In this document: one piece after another, positions 1-8,885 of the stretch
Position numbering within the stretch: the first letter of the stretch is position 1
Layout: each line of letters starts with the position of its first letter
From: Marinobacter sp. LQ44
GTDB taxonomy: Bacteria; Pseudomonadota; Gammaproteobacteria; Pseudomonadales; Oleiphilaceae
Assembly (NCBI RefSeq): GCF_001447155.2
Contig: NZ_CP014754.1
Span: 1,984,001-2,048,000, forward strand
Reading direction: 5' to 3'
Length of the DNA stretch: 64,000 bases
The notes under the pieces: generated by a model
The model's database searches: none
The model's input: only the letters and a program-made list of their open reading frames with translations
Told to the model about the DNA's origin: nothing
Position numbers and translations under genes: made by a program

Positions 1-138
1 GAGGTAGAGGAAACCCTGATGCGCCAAGCCATGGAGCAAGCCAATCAGAACGTCTCCAAAGCCGCCCGACTGCTGGGCCTCACTCGCCCCGCCCTAGCTT
101 ACCGCCTGAAGAAATCCGGCATTCTTGTTGAAAGCTGA
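1..138 (+). CDS. C-terminal end of a sigma54-dependent activator (Fis-type HTH), partial
   Basis: Only the last 45 codons lie in the window; frame 1 is open from base 1 to a TGA at 136-138. The peptide reads as a Fis-type helix-turn-helix: a helix with EETLMRQAMEQA, then NVSKAARLLGLTRPALAYRLKK, the usual DNA-binding end of bacterial enhancer-binding proteins that activate sigma54 RNA polymerase. The receiver or sensor and AAA+ domains would lie upstream, outside the window. A consensus -24/-12 promoter stands about 200 bases downstream in front of the next operon, so this gene is the obvious candidate activator. That link is inference. The family call is fairly secure from the HTH, although a stand-alone Fis-like protein cannot be excluded. 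Confidence 0.8.
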   Translation, partial: EVEETLMRQAMEQANQNVSKAARLLGLTRPALAYRLKKSGILVES

Positions 139-158
139 CCAGCAACCTGACTCTTGCA

Positions 159-174
159 GCAACAGGGATGTTGC
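159..174. promoter_or_regulatory. Candidate upstream activator site (inverted repeat)
   Basis: GCAACA-GGGA-TGTTGC is a perfect 6+6 inverted repeat with a 4-base spacer. It lies about 195 bases upstream of the predicted start of the sigma54 transcript. The octamer TTGCAGCA also occurs twice around it (154-161 and 171-178). Position and symmetry suit an enhancer-binding-protein site, but no consensus is known for this regulator. Confidence 0.35.
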
Positions 175-226
175 AGCACTTGACCGCCGCCTTACGAAAT
201 GGACAACCCGCCAGATCACTTGATCA

Positions 227-242
227 TTTGATTAAAATCAAA
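227..242. promoter_or_regulatory. Candidate upstream activator site (palindrome)
   Basis: TTTGATT-AA-AATCAAA is a perfect 7+7 palindrome centred about 127 bases upstream of the predicted sigma54 start point, a usual distance for an enhancer-binding-protein site. It sits in an AT-rich stretch, so chance occurrence is less unlikely than in the rest of the window. It could also serve another regulator. Confidence 0.35.
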
Positions 243-334
243 CCCTGAAAATCCTCCTCTGCTGTTCGATCAAACCACTCGACGCTTTCCATTTATATCA
301 ATTATTCAACAACTTAATTAATCAATATCCCAAA

Positions 335-350
335 TGGCACAGCCGTTGCT
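335..350 (+). promoter_or_regulatory. Sigma54 (-24/-12) promoter
   Basis: TGGCACAGCCGTTGCT fits the sigma54 consensus TGGCACR-N4-TTGCW: GG at 336-337 and GC at 348-349 with the required spacing. Transcription would begin near 361, leaving a leader of about 39 bases before the ATG at 400. The element overlaps an in-frame ATG at 334, so that upstream codon cannot be the start on this transcript. The preceding gene ends in the Fis-type HTH typical of sigma54 activators, which supports the reading. Confidence 0.8.
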
Positions 351-399
351 GATGGCATTGTCAGTCGCTTTTCACAACAACAAAGACGGTGACAAAACA

Positions 400-1392
400 A
401 TGCAAAACGCTTTCCTGCGCTCAACGCGCAAAACGGCGGTGGCTGTCGCAGTAGTCGGCGCATCGTCGCTTATCCTGACCGGGTGCGAAGCACCGCTGAA
501 TCTGGAATCCGTCAGGGCGGTTTCAGAGCAACCCTCAAAACGCACAGATTTCTACCAGGCCATGGCCAGCAACCACCAGGTGATTGTGGTGTCTGGCAAT
601 GATGGGGTTCTCCTGGCCAGTGATGACCAAGGCGATACCTGGAAGCGGCTACCGGTCGGCGCCGCCCGCAGTTTCCTGGCCATGGATGTGTGCCCAGATA
701 ACTCCTTTGTCGCGCTGGCCTTCGACAACCACATCTGGCACGGCACAGCCGATGCGTCCGAGTGGACAGCCCACGCCATGCCCAGCCAGGAGCAGATGAT
801 GACCGCGGCCTGCGGGCCCGATGGTAGCTGGCTCGCCGCAGGCAGCTTTACCACCGTTCAGTTCAGCACCGATCAAGGCGAAAGCTGGGACGAAACCTCC
901 CTCTACGAAGACGCCATTATCAACAATCTCCAGTTTGTCAGTGACGAGCAGGTGATCGCCACCGGCGAATACGGGCTGGTTCTGCGCAGCGACGACAGTG
1001 GCATGAACTGGGAAATCGCCGGCCGTGTTCCGGACGAGTTCTACATTCACGCCAGTTACTTCGCATCTGAGTCTGAAGGCTGGGTAGGTGGCCTGAACGG
1101 CTTCATCTATCACACCACGGACGGCGGTGAGAGCTGGAATCAGGTGCCGGCCGAAACCTCCGCACCGGTGTTTGGCTTCATTGCGGGTGCAGGTGCCGTC
1201 TACGCCCTGGCCGATAACGCCACGGTACTGAAACTGGGCGATGCCGGCTGGAGAAAGATCTCGGAATCCAGCCAACCACTCTACCTGAGAGCCGGGCTGG
1301 CTCTGCCAGACCATCGCCTGTTGGTGGCCGGTGGCCGGGGCCTGCTCTTCGACCTTGAACTCCCCACGGCCCTTGCCGCCAGTAAAGACTGA
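400..1392 (+). CDS. YCF48/BNR-repeat beta-propeller lipoprotein
   Basis: A 330-residue protein. A basic N-terminus and hydrophobic segment lead to lipobox LTGC with the modified Cys at residue 29, so it should be an exported lipoprotein. The mature part holds BNR/YCF48-like repeats (SDDQGDTWK, STDQGESWD, SDDSGMNWE, TTDGGESWN), which build a beta-propeller as in the photosystem II assembly factor family. ATG 400 is chosen because the upstream ATG at 334 lies inside the sigma54 promoter and would put 22 residues before the signal sequence. It is first of four genes, 11 bases ahead of the RND pump. Its likely role is an envelope accessory or assembly factor for the pump and barrel. Substrate and partners are not visible. 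Confidence 0.8.
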   Translation: MQNAFLRSTRKTAVAVAVVGASSLILTGCEAPLNLESVRAVSEQPSKRTDFYQAMASNHQVIVVSGNDGVLLASDDQGDTWKRLPVGAARSFLAMDVCPDNSFVALAFDNHIWHGTADASEWTAHAMPSQEQMMTAACGPDGSWLAAGSFTTVQFSTDQGESWDETSLYEDAIINNLQFVSDEQVIATGEYGLVLRSDDSGMNWEIAGRVPDEFYIHASYFASESEGWVGGLNGFIYHTTDGGESWNQVPAETSAPVFGFIAGAGAVYALADNATVLKLGDAGWRKISESSQPLYLRAGLALPDHRLLVAGGRGLLFDLELPTALAASKD

Positions 1393-1403
1393 GGATTCCC
1401 ACC

Positions 1404-3869
1404 ATGTCCCAACTGCATCGTTTCACGCATTTGCTGCACCTGTTGGAAGTGTGGATCTTCAACAATCCACGCAAGGTGTTGTCGTTAATTGCCATTCTCA
1501 CCCTGATGTTTGCCCTGCGCATTCCGGGGCTCAAGATTTTCACCGATTTCGCGGACCTGTTGCCGCAACAGCACCCCTACATTGAGCTGCACAACAGCAT
1601 CAAAGACAGCTTTGGCGGCGCCAACGTGCTGGTGGTTGGTGTTGAATTCGAAGAAGGGGACATTTTCACCAACGAGAACCTGGCGCGGATTGATCGCATT
1701 ACCCAAGCGGTGGACAGCCTGCCGGGGGTCAACCACAACCTGGTGTCCAGCGTTACCCACCGCAATTCCCGGAAGGTGTGGCTGACGGAAGTCGGCAGCA
1801 TCAACTCCGAGCCTTACTACGATTCCACCCGGGGCCTGTACTCACCGGAGGCTCTTGAAGCCATGCGTGCGGATGTGGCTGCCAACCCGCGGGTTTACGG
1901 CCCCCTGGTGTCACCGGACCTGAAGATGGCCCTGGTGAAAGCCCAGCTGATTGAAGGCCAACTGGACTACGAAACAACCTTCGCCCAACTCCAGCAGCTT
2001 CGGGCCAATGAAGCCGCCGAAGGCGTCAATATCTACGCCACCGGCCAACCAGTCTTGGTGGGCTGGGCCTATACCTACATGGATCAGATCCTGCAGATCT
2101 TCATTTTCACCGTGCTGACCATGCTGGCCCTTCTGATCTTCCATTTCCGTAAAGCGTACGGTGTGCTCATCCCCCTTGGAGGCGTTCTGGTCTCAACGAT
2201 TTGGGGGCTTGGGATTATCAGCCTGCTGGGCTACAACCTTGACCCCCTTGGGCTGGTAATCCCCTTTTTGATCGCCGCACGGGCCATGAGCCACGGGGTG
2301 CAGCTGGTCGAGCGCTACTACGCCGAAACCCTGGTATTGGGCAGCGGCCCGAAGGCAGCCAAAGCTACCTTCGACAGCCTGTTCCGCCCCGGCTCACTGG
2401 GCGTGGTGTCAGATGCCATCGGCCTGTCCCTGATTGCCATTGGCTCGATTCCCCTGAACACCCACCTGGGCATTTACGCGTCCCTGTGGGCGATCACCGT
2501 GGTGTTCACGGTGTTGATTGGTGTGCCGCTGCTGCTCTCCATTCTGCCCACCCCGAAAAATCCGGAAATCCGGGAAACCGCATTGCGTCACATTGGTTCC
2601 ACCTGCTCCCGTACGGTCACCAAACCGGGGGCGGCACGGTTGATACTGGCGTTCGCCGCGGTCGCCATGCTCGGTGGTTTGCTGGCGTCTTCCAATGTGC
2701 AGATTGGTGATTCCGAACCAGGCTCTCCAATTCTGTATCCGGACCACGATTACAACCTCTCTTCGAGAATCGTTAACGACCGCTTTCCGGGTTCCGAGGA
2801 ACTCTACATAGTTGCCGAAACCAGCGAGAACGGCGGTCTGAAGCGGCCGGAAGTGCTGGCGGCACTGTCTGATCTGCAAGCTCACATGCTGCTGGACCCG
2901 GAAGTAGGCGGCACCAAAGGCCTGCCAGACCTGATCAAGCAGGTTAACCGCCTGATGCACAACGATGACCCCCGCTGGTACCAGATTCCCCACGATGCCG
3001 GCTACGTGGGCGGCCTGATGTTCACCTACATGGCTTCCAGCCCGATTCCCGGTGCCCTGGACGAGTTCAACGATACCGACGACCGTGTTGCCAACCTGGT
3101 GTTCTATTACAAGGACCGCCAGGGCGAAACCATTCGCCGCGCCATTCACATGGCCAAAGAGTGGATTGCCGAGAACGGCGACAGCGTGGAAGGCCTGACC
3201 ATCCGCCTCGCCGGTGGCACCCTGGGTGTGGCCGCCGCCATGAACGAGTCCGCGTTCGAAACCAACGTGATCGTACTGCCACTGGTGTTCCTGCTGATTT
3301 TCATCTTCGTGATGCTGTTCTACACCTCCTGGCACGCCGGGCTGATGATGCTGCTGTCGATGCTGTTCGCCACCACGCTGACCTACGCCTACATGGGCAT
3401 CAAGGGGCTCAGCATTGATATCAACACGGTACCGGTGATTGCCGTTGGCATTGGTGTGGGTATCGATTACTCCATCTACATGATGGATCGCATCCGGGAA
3501 GAAATGGCCAAGTGCCAGGATCTGCGAGAGGCCGTGCGTCGGGCCATTTCCACCACCGGTATGGCCATCAGCTTCACCGCGCTGACCCTGATGGCGGGCA
3601 TCGTGATGTGGGTGATCTTCTCTGACCTGCGTTTCCAGTCCGATGCCGCGTTATTGCTGTGCGTAATGATCATCATCAACGGTCTTGCCGCAATGCTTCT
3701 GGTGCCCTCATGGGTGCTGGTCTTCAAGCCACGCTTTATCACCGACGTCTATGCCGACGAAGACGGCATTCTGCATTCGGATCATAGAAAACCGAAATCA
3801 ACTCCGGCTGCTGCTCCCGCCAGGAAGCAGGAGGACGGATTTGTGCCAGGAGAACCGTACCGGGCGTAA
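1404..3869 (+). CDS. RND superfamily (MMPL/HAE3-type) transporter
   Basis: An 821-residue inner-membrane protein with the duplicated RND layout: one membrane helix near residues 27-46, a periplasmic loop, five helices near 225-395, then the same pattern again, with a second large loop and helices near 620-785. The motif GVGIDYSIYMMDRIREE near residue 690 is typical of MMPL/HAE3 pumps, which move lipids and other hydrophobic molecules. A GAGGA ribosome site precedes ATG 1404. No membrane-fusion protein or TolC-like gene is nearby; instead it is followed by DUF1302 and DUF1329 genes, so the periplasmic and outer-membrane steps are probably done by those. The substrate is unknown; steroid, terpenoid or long-chain lipid compounds are plausible guesses from similar clusters. 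Confidence 0.85.
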   Translation: MSQLHRFTHLLHLLEVWIFNNPRKVLSLIAILTLMFALRIPGLKIFTDFADLLPQQHPYIELHNSIKDSFGGANVLVVGVEFEEGDIFTNENLARIDRITQAVDSLPGVNHNLVSSVTHRNSRKVWLTEVGSINSEPYYDSTRGLYSPEALEAMRADVAANPRVYGPLVSPDLKMALVKAQLIEGQLDYETTFAQLQQLRANEAAEGVNIYATGQPVLVGWAYTYMDQILQIFIFTVLTMLALLIFHFRKAYGVLIPLGGVLVSTIWGLGIISLLGYNLDPLGLVIPFLIAARAMSHGVQLVERYYAETLVLGSGPKAAKATFDSLFRPGSLGVVSDAIGLSLIAIGSIPLNTHLGIYASLWAITVVFTVLIGVPLLLSILPTPKNPEIRETALRHIGSTCSRTVTKPGAARLILAFAAVAMLGGLLASSNVQIGDSEPGSPILYPDHDYNLSSRIVNDRFPGSEELYIVAETSENGGLKRPEVLAALSDLQAHMLLDPEVGGTKGLPDLIKQVNRLMHNDDPRWYQIPHDAGYVGGLMFTYMASSPIPGALDEFNDTDDRVANLVFYYKDRQGETIRRAIHMAKEWIAENGDSVEGLTIRLAGGTLGVAAAMNESAFETNVIVLPLVFLLIFIFVMLFYTSWHAGLMMLLSMLFATTLTYAYMGIKGLSIDINTVPVIAVGIGVGIDYSIYMMDRIREEMAKCQDLREAVRRAISTTGMAISFTALTLMAGIVMWVIFSDLRFQSDAALLLCVMIIINGLAAMLLVPSWVLVFKPRFITDVYADEDGILHSDHRKPKSTPAAAPARKQEDGFVPGEPYRA

Positions 3870-3911
3870 ACCGGTACGAAACTCCAAAAAAACCTGTAAC
3901 GAGGACAAGCC

Positions 3912-5855
3912 ATGCAAATAAAAACAAAAGGCCTGAGGCTCTGGTGCTACACCCTTGCGGGTGGTGCCTGCCTGGCGCTGCTACCAATGACATCCACCGT
4001 GGCCGCGGAAGACACCCGCTTTAACGGCTACGTGGAGAACGCAACCTACGGGCGGGAGGGCGTTGGCCTTTCCAAGTTCCGTAACACCCTTCAGTTAGAG
4101 GCTCAGAAGCGCGCTGGCGACGTGGGCATCTTCAGTAACGTGCGTTTCAACGCCATCCTGCGGGGTAGTTACGATGGTGTTTATGATCTGAATGATGACG
4201 AGTATGGCCGTAATGCCGGCGGGCCGATTCAATTACAGGATCTTGCCCAGGGCTCCGTGCCCCATGGCAGCGGTGTTGGCAGTCCTGCCAGCGCGATTCC
4301 CTTGCCCCCAGGAAACACCTTCGGCTTTGACACCACCCAAAACCCGAACGACGGCATGGTGGTTCTGGGCGAACACCTGCACGGGCAGGACAACGGCGTA
4401 GCCTTTGGTGTTCCCGTCCGGCCCTGCGACAAGGACGACCGTGGCTGTATCCAGGGCTATCTGGATAAAGATTCAAATGAGATGAGGTTCCAGGAATTCA
4501 ACGACCGGGCCGACTTCATCCGTGAACTCTACGCCGATTTCGACATTAACTTCTCCAACGGTAATATCCTGAGTACTCGTGTGGGTAAACAGCAGGTGAT
4601 CTGGGGCCGAACCGACCTGTTCCGGGTGCTCGATGTGATCAACCCGGTCGACTTCTCCCGCAACAACATCTACGACGAACTGGAAGATATCCGGATTCCG
4701 ATGTGGATGGTTCGTACCGACTACCGCATGGGGCCCACCGAAGTCTTCGACGGCCTGGCGTTTGATGATCTGAACTTCCAGGTGGTCTGGAACTTCGACA
4801 AGTTCCGGCCCCATGACATTGGCCAGTGTGGCCAGCCAAATGTGATTCTGGATGCCGGCTGCTTTTTCCGGGGCATGAATAACCTCTGGGAGAATGGTGG
4901 CACCGTGGCCAACTTCGCGGGCGCCACTCCTGACGGGGGGCTGGCAACAGACTTCGGCCCTGGCCAGATCGGTATCCGCAAGGCGCACATGCCCAGCTGG
5001 AGCCTGTCCAACACCCAGCTTGGTCTGAAGATGGAAGGGGTTTACGGCGATCTTGGCTTCTCGCTGAATGCGCTGACCTACCGTTCACAGCTGCCCTCGC
5101 TCCGTGGAGGCATACCCGCCCAGAACGGGTTCACAGGTGAAACCGGCGTTTGGCCGAGCCTGATTGCGTTCGACATTCACTTCCCGCGGGTCAACCTGGT
5201 GGGCGGTTCCCTCGATTACTACTCACAAGGCATCGATACCGTATTCCGGGTCGAAACCGCCTATACCTCCGGTGAGGAGTTCGCCAACACCCTCCGTGAA
5301 CGGCTCTACTCCGAATCCGATGTTCTGCGTTACGTGATCGGTGCCGACAAGAACATCTTCATCCCGGCGCTGAACGAAAGCCAGGCGTTCCTGTTCTCAG
5401 GCCAGATCTTTGGTCAGCACATTCTGGATCACGAACGTGAGCAGCGCACCTACGGCGAGGCCGGTATCCCCGACTGGGAACACAACTGGACCGCGACACT
5501 GCTGATCAAGGGCTTCTACATGAATGGCCGGCTCAGCCCCCAGCTCATCACCGCCCACGATTTCCGTGCCCAGGCCACCGCCCTGGCACCGTCGGTTGAA
5601 TGGCTGGTGACCGATCGCTTCAAGCTCACCGCCGGCGGCAACTTCAAGGTGGGCACGGGTGCCCGCAAGTTTGACGACTGCCGCTCCTGTAACCCCTGGG
5701 ATCCGTTCACACAAACCCCGGGCGTTGTCGGACACCAACCGGGTGAATCCGCAGGTCTCTCCGGCTATGAACCCCTCGGTCGCTTCCAGTCTGGCCCCAT
5801 CGGCATGGCCCAGAAAGAAGACGAAATTCAGCTGACCGCCCGTTACAGCTTCTGA
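3912..5855 (+). CDS. DUF1302 family outer-membrane protein
   Basis: A 647-residue protein with a cleavable signal peptide (hydrophobic core to about residue 32, likely cleavage after VAA). The mature part is rich in alternating aromatic and polar strands and ends in ARYSF, a terminal Phe as in outer-membrane beta-barrels. Sequence and length fit DUF1302, a proteobacterial family almost always encoded next to DUF1329, as here. GAGGA stands before ATG 3912, 42 bases after the pump gene, and DUF1329 follows after 18 bases. Its likely role is an outer-membrane channel or receptor for the substrate handled by the RND pump. That function is inferred from context; the family itself is uncharacterised. 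Confidence 0.85.
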   Translation: MQIKTKGLRLWCYTLAGGACLALLPMTSTVAAEDTRFNGYVENATYGREGVGLSKFRNTLQLEAQKRAGDVGIFSNVRFNAILRGSYDGVYDLNDDEYGRNAGGPIQLQDLAQGSVPHGSGVGSPASAIPLPPGNTFGFDTTQNPNDGMVVLGEHLHGQDNGVAFGVPVRPCDKDDRGCIQGYLDKDSNEMRFQEFNDRADFIRELYADFDINFSNGNILSTRVGKQQVIWGRTDLFRVLDVINPVDFSRNNIYDELEDIRIPMWMVRTDYRMGPTEVFDGLAFDDLNFQVVWNFDKFRPHDIGQCGQPNVILDAGCFFRGMNNLWENGGTVANFAGATPDGGLATDFGPGQIGIRKAHMPSWSLSNTQLGLKMEGVYGDLGFSLNALTYRSQLPSLRGGIPAQNGFTGETGVWPSLIAFDIHFPRVNLVGGSLDYYSQGIDTVFRVETAYTSGEEFANTLRERLYSESDVLRYVIGADKNIFIPALNESQAFLFSGQIFGQHILDHEREQRTYGEAGIPDWEHNWTATLLIKGFYMNGRLSPQLITAHDFRAQATALAPSVEWLVTDRFKLTAGGNFKVGTGARKFDDCRSCNPWDPFTQTPGVVGHQPGESAGLSGYEPLGRFQSGPIGMAQKEDEIQLTARYSF

Positions 5856-5873
5856 TTACAAGAGGACAGAACC

Positions 5874-7205
5874 ATGAGAACCCTAACCAAACCAACGCTG
5901 CTTTCCCGGTGCCTGGCCGCCGGCCTGGCCACCGGCATGCTGGCCTCACTGGCCCATGCCAGTGACGACGTTATCGAGAACTCTTTTTTCCCATATAACG
6001 ATTCGGTGCCTACGAAAGAGGGCCTGAACACCGGCCTGGTGATCGACCAGTCTAACGTGGCCGAATTCAAAGATGTGATTGACCCGGCCTTCTACACGTT
6101 TATCGAGAATGGCTGGACTTCCATCACCGTGGGTGACACCACCTCCTTTGGCCTGAACGAAGGCTACATCGAGGCCACCCGCGCCGCCCTTGGCCAGGTA
6201 TCGCTGGGTGACCAGGTGGGTGAGATCAACGGCTGGCAAGCCGGCCGCCCGTTCCCGGAAGAGCCGGATGCCAACGACCCGCGCGCTGGCGAGAAGTTGG
6301 CGTGGAACTACAAGTACGGTTACAACTGGGGCGACAGCGCCGCCATTTACCCGTTCTACTGGAAGTACCGGGACATGAACTCCGGCAAGCTGGAGCGCAC
6401 CATCAAGTTCAACTTCCACTTCCTGAACTTCAAGGGTCGGGTAAACCAGGAACCGACGCCGGAAATCACCCCCAACCCGTCTGACCTGTTCCGTGCCATC
6501 TACGTGCAGGTACTGGACCCGGCCGATGTGCGCAACACCCAGTTGCTGATTCACCGCGCCGCAGATGACCTCAAGCGCGACAACTCCTGGCTGTACCTGG
6601 GCTTCCAGCGCCGGGTTCGTCGCCTGGCCACCGGCCAGGTAACCGATGCCTTCCTCGGCTCAGACCTGATGATCGAGGACTTTGAGGGCTACAACGGCCG
6701 AATTTCAGACATGAACTGGACCTACAAAGGCACCCGGAACATGCTGATGCCGTTCTACAACCACAACGACCTGGAACTGGATACCGAGACCCACCAGGAC
6801 AGCGATGGCTACCAGGTTGTGGCCTTCGGCGGCCAGGGTGGCTGCTTCCCAAACATCACCTGGCAGCTGCGCAAGGTCTACGAAGTGGAATCGGTGCCGG
6901 TGGATGACAGCCACCCGCTGTCGCGCCGGGTTCACTACATGGACGCCCAGACCTTCACTATCCCGCGCACGGTGTCTTATGACCGCAAGGGCAGCATGTG
7001 GAAAACCTTCACCATTGGTCAGGCGCATCCGGACCATCACCTGCCCAAGAACAAGGGCAGCGGCGTGTCCATCGATGACAGCTTCAGCATGATTGATGTT
7101 CAGGCCAGCCACTGCACCACCGGCCAGTTCAAGGGCCAGGTTGACCCGGAGATGTCACCGCCACAAATGTTCAACGTGCAACACATGCGCGCAACAGGCA
7201 GCTGA
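5874..7205 (+). CDS. DUF1329 family periplasmic protein (LolA/LolB-like fold suspected)
   Basis: A 443-residue exported protein with a signal peptide (hydrophobic to LAHA, about residue 28). The mature sequence has the DUF1329 hallmarks: many Trp/Tyr-rich strands, segments such as AWNYKYGYNWGD and FGGQGGCFPNITWQLRKVYEVE, and a total length in the family range. The fold is believed to resemble the LolA/LolB lipid-binding half-barrel, which would suit carrying a hydrophobic ligand across the periplasm. It is last in the operon, 18 bases after DUF1302, and a strong terminator follows 27 bases later. GAGGA precedes the ATG. The lipid-carrier role is inference; family membership is fairly sure. 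Confidence 0.85.
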   Translation: MRTLTKPTLLSRCLAAGLATGMLASLAHASDDVIENSFFPYNDSVPTKEGLNTGLVIDQSNVAEFKDVIDPAFYTFIENGWTSITVGDTTSFGLNEGYIEATRAALGQVSLGDQVGEINGWQAGRPFPEEPDANDPRAGEKLAWNYKYGYNWGDSAAIYPFYWKYRDMNSGKLERTIKFNFHFLNFKGRVNQEPTPEITPNPSDLFRAIYVQVLDPADVRNTQLLIHRAADDLKRDNSWLYLGFQRRVRRLATGQVTDAFLGSDLMIEDFEGYNGRISDMNWTYKGTRNMLMPFYNHNDLELDTETHQDSDGYQVVAFGGQGGCFPNITWQLRKVYEVESVPVDDSHPLSRRVHYMDAQTFTIPRTVSYDRKGSMWKTFTIGQAHPDHHLPKNKGSGVSIDDSFSMIDVQASHCTTGQFKGQVDPEMSPPQMFNVQHMRATGS

Positions 7206-7231
7206 TCGGCAAGTCGTAGTTGCTCTCCTTT

Positions 7232-7257
7232 GGGCCCGCTGTGCGGGCCCCTTTTTC
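7232..7257 (+). terminator. Intrinsic terminator of the RND/DUF1302/DUF1329 operon
   Basis: GGGCCCGC (7232-7239), loop TGT, GCGGGCCC (7243-7250), then CTTTTT. An 8-bp GC-only stem with a T-run is a clear rho-independent terminator. It separates the operon from the chemoreceptor gene, whose ribosome site begins 6 bases further on. Confidence 0.9.
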
Positions 7258-7277
7258 ATTTCGGAGGATGAAAAAAG

Positions 7278-8885
7278 ATGTCCCGATATGAACCATTGCC
7301 AGGGAACGCGCAGGACCAGGATCAACTTCTGGTACTGACCGATGACAAAGGCAGAATCACTTACGCAAGCAGTGCTTTTTGCCGGCTGAGCGGCTTTGAT
7401 GAAGACACGCTGAAAGCCGAAGGGTTCAGCCAGCTTCGACACCCGAACATGCCCAAAGGCCCACTGAATGATCTGTGGGAAACCCTGGGACGGAATGACT
7501 CCTGGATGGGTATGATCCGGAACCGCAACGCCCGTGGCAACGATCTCTGGCTCGATGCCTTTGTCACCCCAATCTCGGACGAGCACGGTCAGGTTGTCGA
7601 ATACCAAGCCATTTACCAGGTACCGGACAACGCTACAGTCCTGCGAACCCAGCAGGTTTACCAGGCCCGCGCCAAGGGCAAGCAACCGCTGGCACTGAGA
7701 CTTCCCAGGCTGGCGCCAGCCACCCAGCAATGGCTGCTGGCAACGCTGTGCTGCAGCCCCGTTTTGATTGCCGGGCTACTGACACAACCCATAGTTTTCG
7801 CCGCTTTGTTTACCCTCACCAGCGCGCTGGGTTTTGTTGCATTTTTCCTGCTGAACCGACCTCTTCAGGCGCTGGCCCGGCACTGCCAGGGCATTGTTGA
7901 CCACCCCATCAAACAACTGGTGTACACCGGCCAGGCCGGCACCGTCGGGCAGATCAAGTTGGCCATGCGACTGGTGGAAACACGACTGAACGTGATGATC
8001 GCCCGGGTGCGGGACAGCGGCGGCCAGATAGAAGGCTATGTGGGCCAGGCCAATACACTGCTGCAGGCCAGCACCCAGGCATCCGAACAGCAGCTTTCCG
8101 GGTTGAGTACCGTGGCGGCCTCGGTGGAAGAGTTCAGTGCCACCATACGGGAGGTGTCTGAAAGCACCCAGCAGGCGGCTCAGCTGAGCGCTCGCAATCG
8201 GGAATCCGGTAACGACAGCGCCCGTTCTGCAGCGGCGGCCCAGGACAGTATCCGCACCCTGGCCCGGGAGCTGGATGAAGCTGGCGAGATTGTCCAGGAA
8301 CTGGACCAGAACAGTCAGGCCATCGGGCGTATACTGGATGTGATCAATGCCATCGCAGAACAAACCAACCTGCTGGCGCTGAATGCGGCGATTGAAGCCG
8401 CCAGGGCAGGTGAAAACGGGCGAGGGTTTGCAGTGGTTGCCGACGAGGTTCGATCCCTGGCCAAACGAACCCAGCAATCCACCGATGAAGTTCGCGAGAT
8501 GATCAGCGCCCTGCAGGAAGGGTCTGCCCGGGTGGTGGAGTCCATGGAAAAAGGCAAGCGCCAGTCGGCGGCCAGTGTTGAACAGGTATCCGCCAGCGCC
8601 GAAGCGCTTCAGGCCATTGTCGCCGGCATTAACGAAAGCGATGGCCTGAACCAGCAAATTGCTGCGGCCACCGAGCAGCAGAGCCAGACCGTCAGCCAGC
8701 TAAGCCAGGAGATCCACACCATTCACCAGCTCGCCAGCCAGACCTGCCACCAGCTGGCAGATACGGTAAACGCCGGCGAATCCGTTGGCCACCATGTGTT
8801 CCGCCAGAAATTCCTGATCAAACACCTGATGCCCGCCGGTGCCAGCAATGCCCGGCGCGTAAGTCTCAAGGAGAAGGTATCATGA
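7278..8885 (+). CDS. PAS-domain methyl-accepting chemoreceptor (Aer-like)
   Basis: 535 residues. Residues about 12-115 form a PAS domain of the aerotaxis type ([35 protein letters not shown]). Two closely spaced hydrophobic helices (about 152-195) anchor it in the inner membrane. The C-terminal half is a chemotaxis signalling coiled coil with the conserved hairpin ([19 protein letters not shown], near residue 365). There is no periplasmic sensor domain, so it should sense an internal signal such as redox state, possibly through FAD. No NWETF-like methylation-enzyme tether is seen at the C-terminus. GGAGG lies 10 bases before the ATG. Its stop overlaps the start of the next gene by four bases. 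The sensed signal is inferred from the Aer family. Confidence 0.88.
   Translation: MSRYEPLPGNAQDQDQLLVLTDDKGRITYASSAFCRLSGFDEDTLKAEGFSQLRHPNMPKGPLNDLWETLGRNDSWMGMIRNRNARGNDLWLDAFVTPISDEHGQVVEYQAIYQVPDNATVLRTQQVYQARAKGKQPLALRLPRLAPATQQWLLATLCCSPVLIAGLLTQPIVFAALFTLTSALGFVAFFLLNRPLQALARHCQGIVDHPIKQLVYTGQAGTVGQIKLAMRLVETRLNVMIARVRDSGGQIEGYVGQANTLLQASTQASEQQLSGLSTVAASVEEFSATIREVSESTQQAAQLSARNRESGNDSARSAAAAQDSIRTLARELDEAGEIVQELDQNSQAIGRILDVINAIAEQTNLLALNAAIEAARAGENGRGFAVVADEVRSLAKRTQQSTDEVREMISALQEGSARVVESMEKGKRQSAASVEQVSASAEALQAIVAGINESDGLNQQIAAATEQQSQTVSQLSQEIHTIHQLASQTCHQLADTVNAGESVGHHVFRQKFLIKHLMPAGASNARRVSLKEKVS

Noticed and set aside
334..399. Earlier ATG at 334 for the YCF48-like gene
   Set aside because: It lies within the sigma54 promoter and would place 22 residues before a clear lipoprotein signal sequence.
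2409..3335. 308-codon minus-strand frame inside the RND gene
   Set aside because: Antisense shadow; no start signal or known domain.
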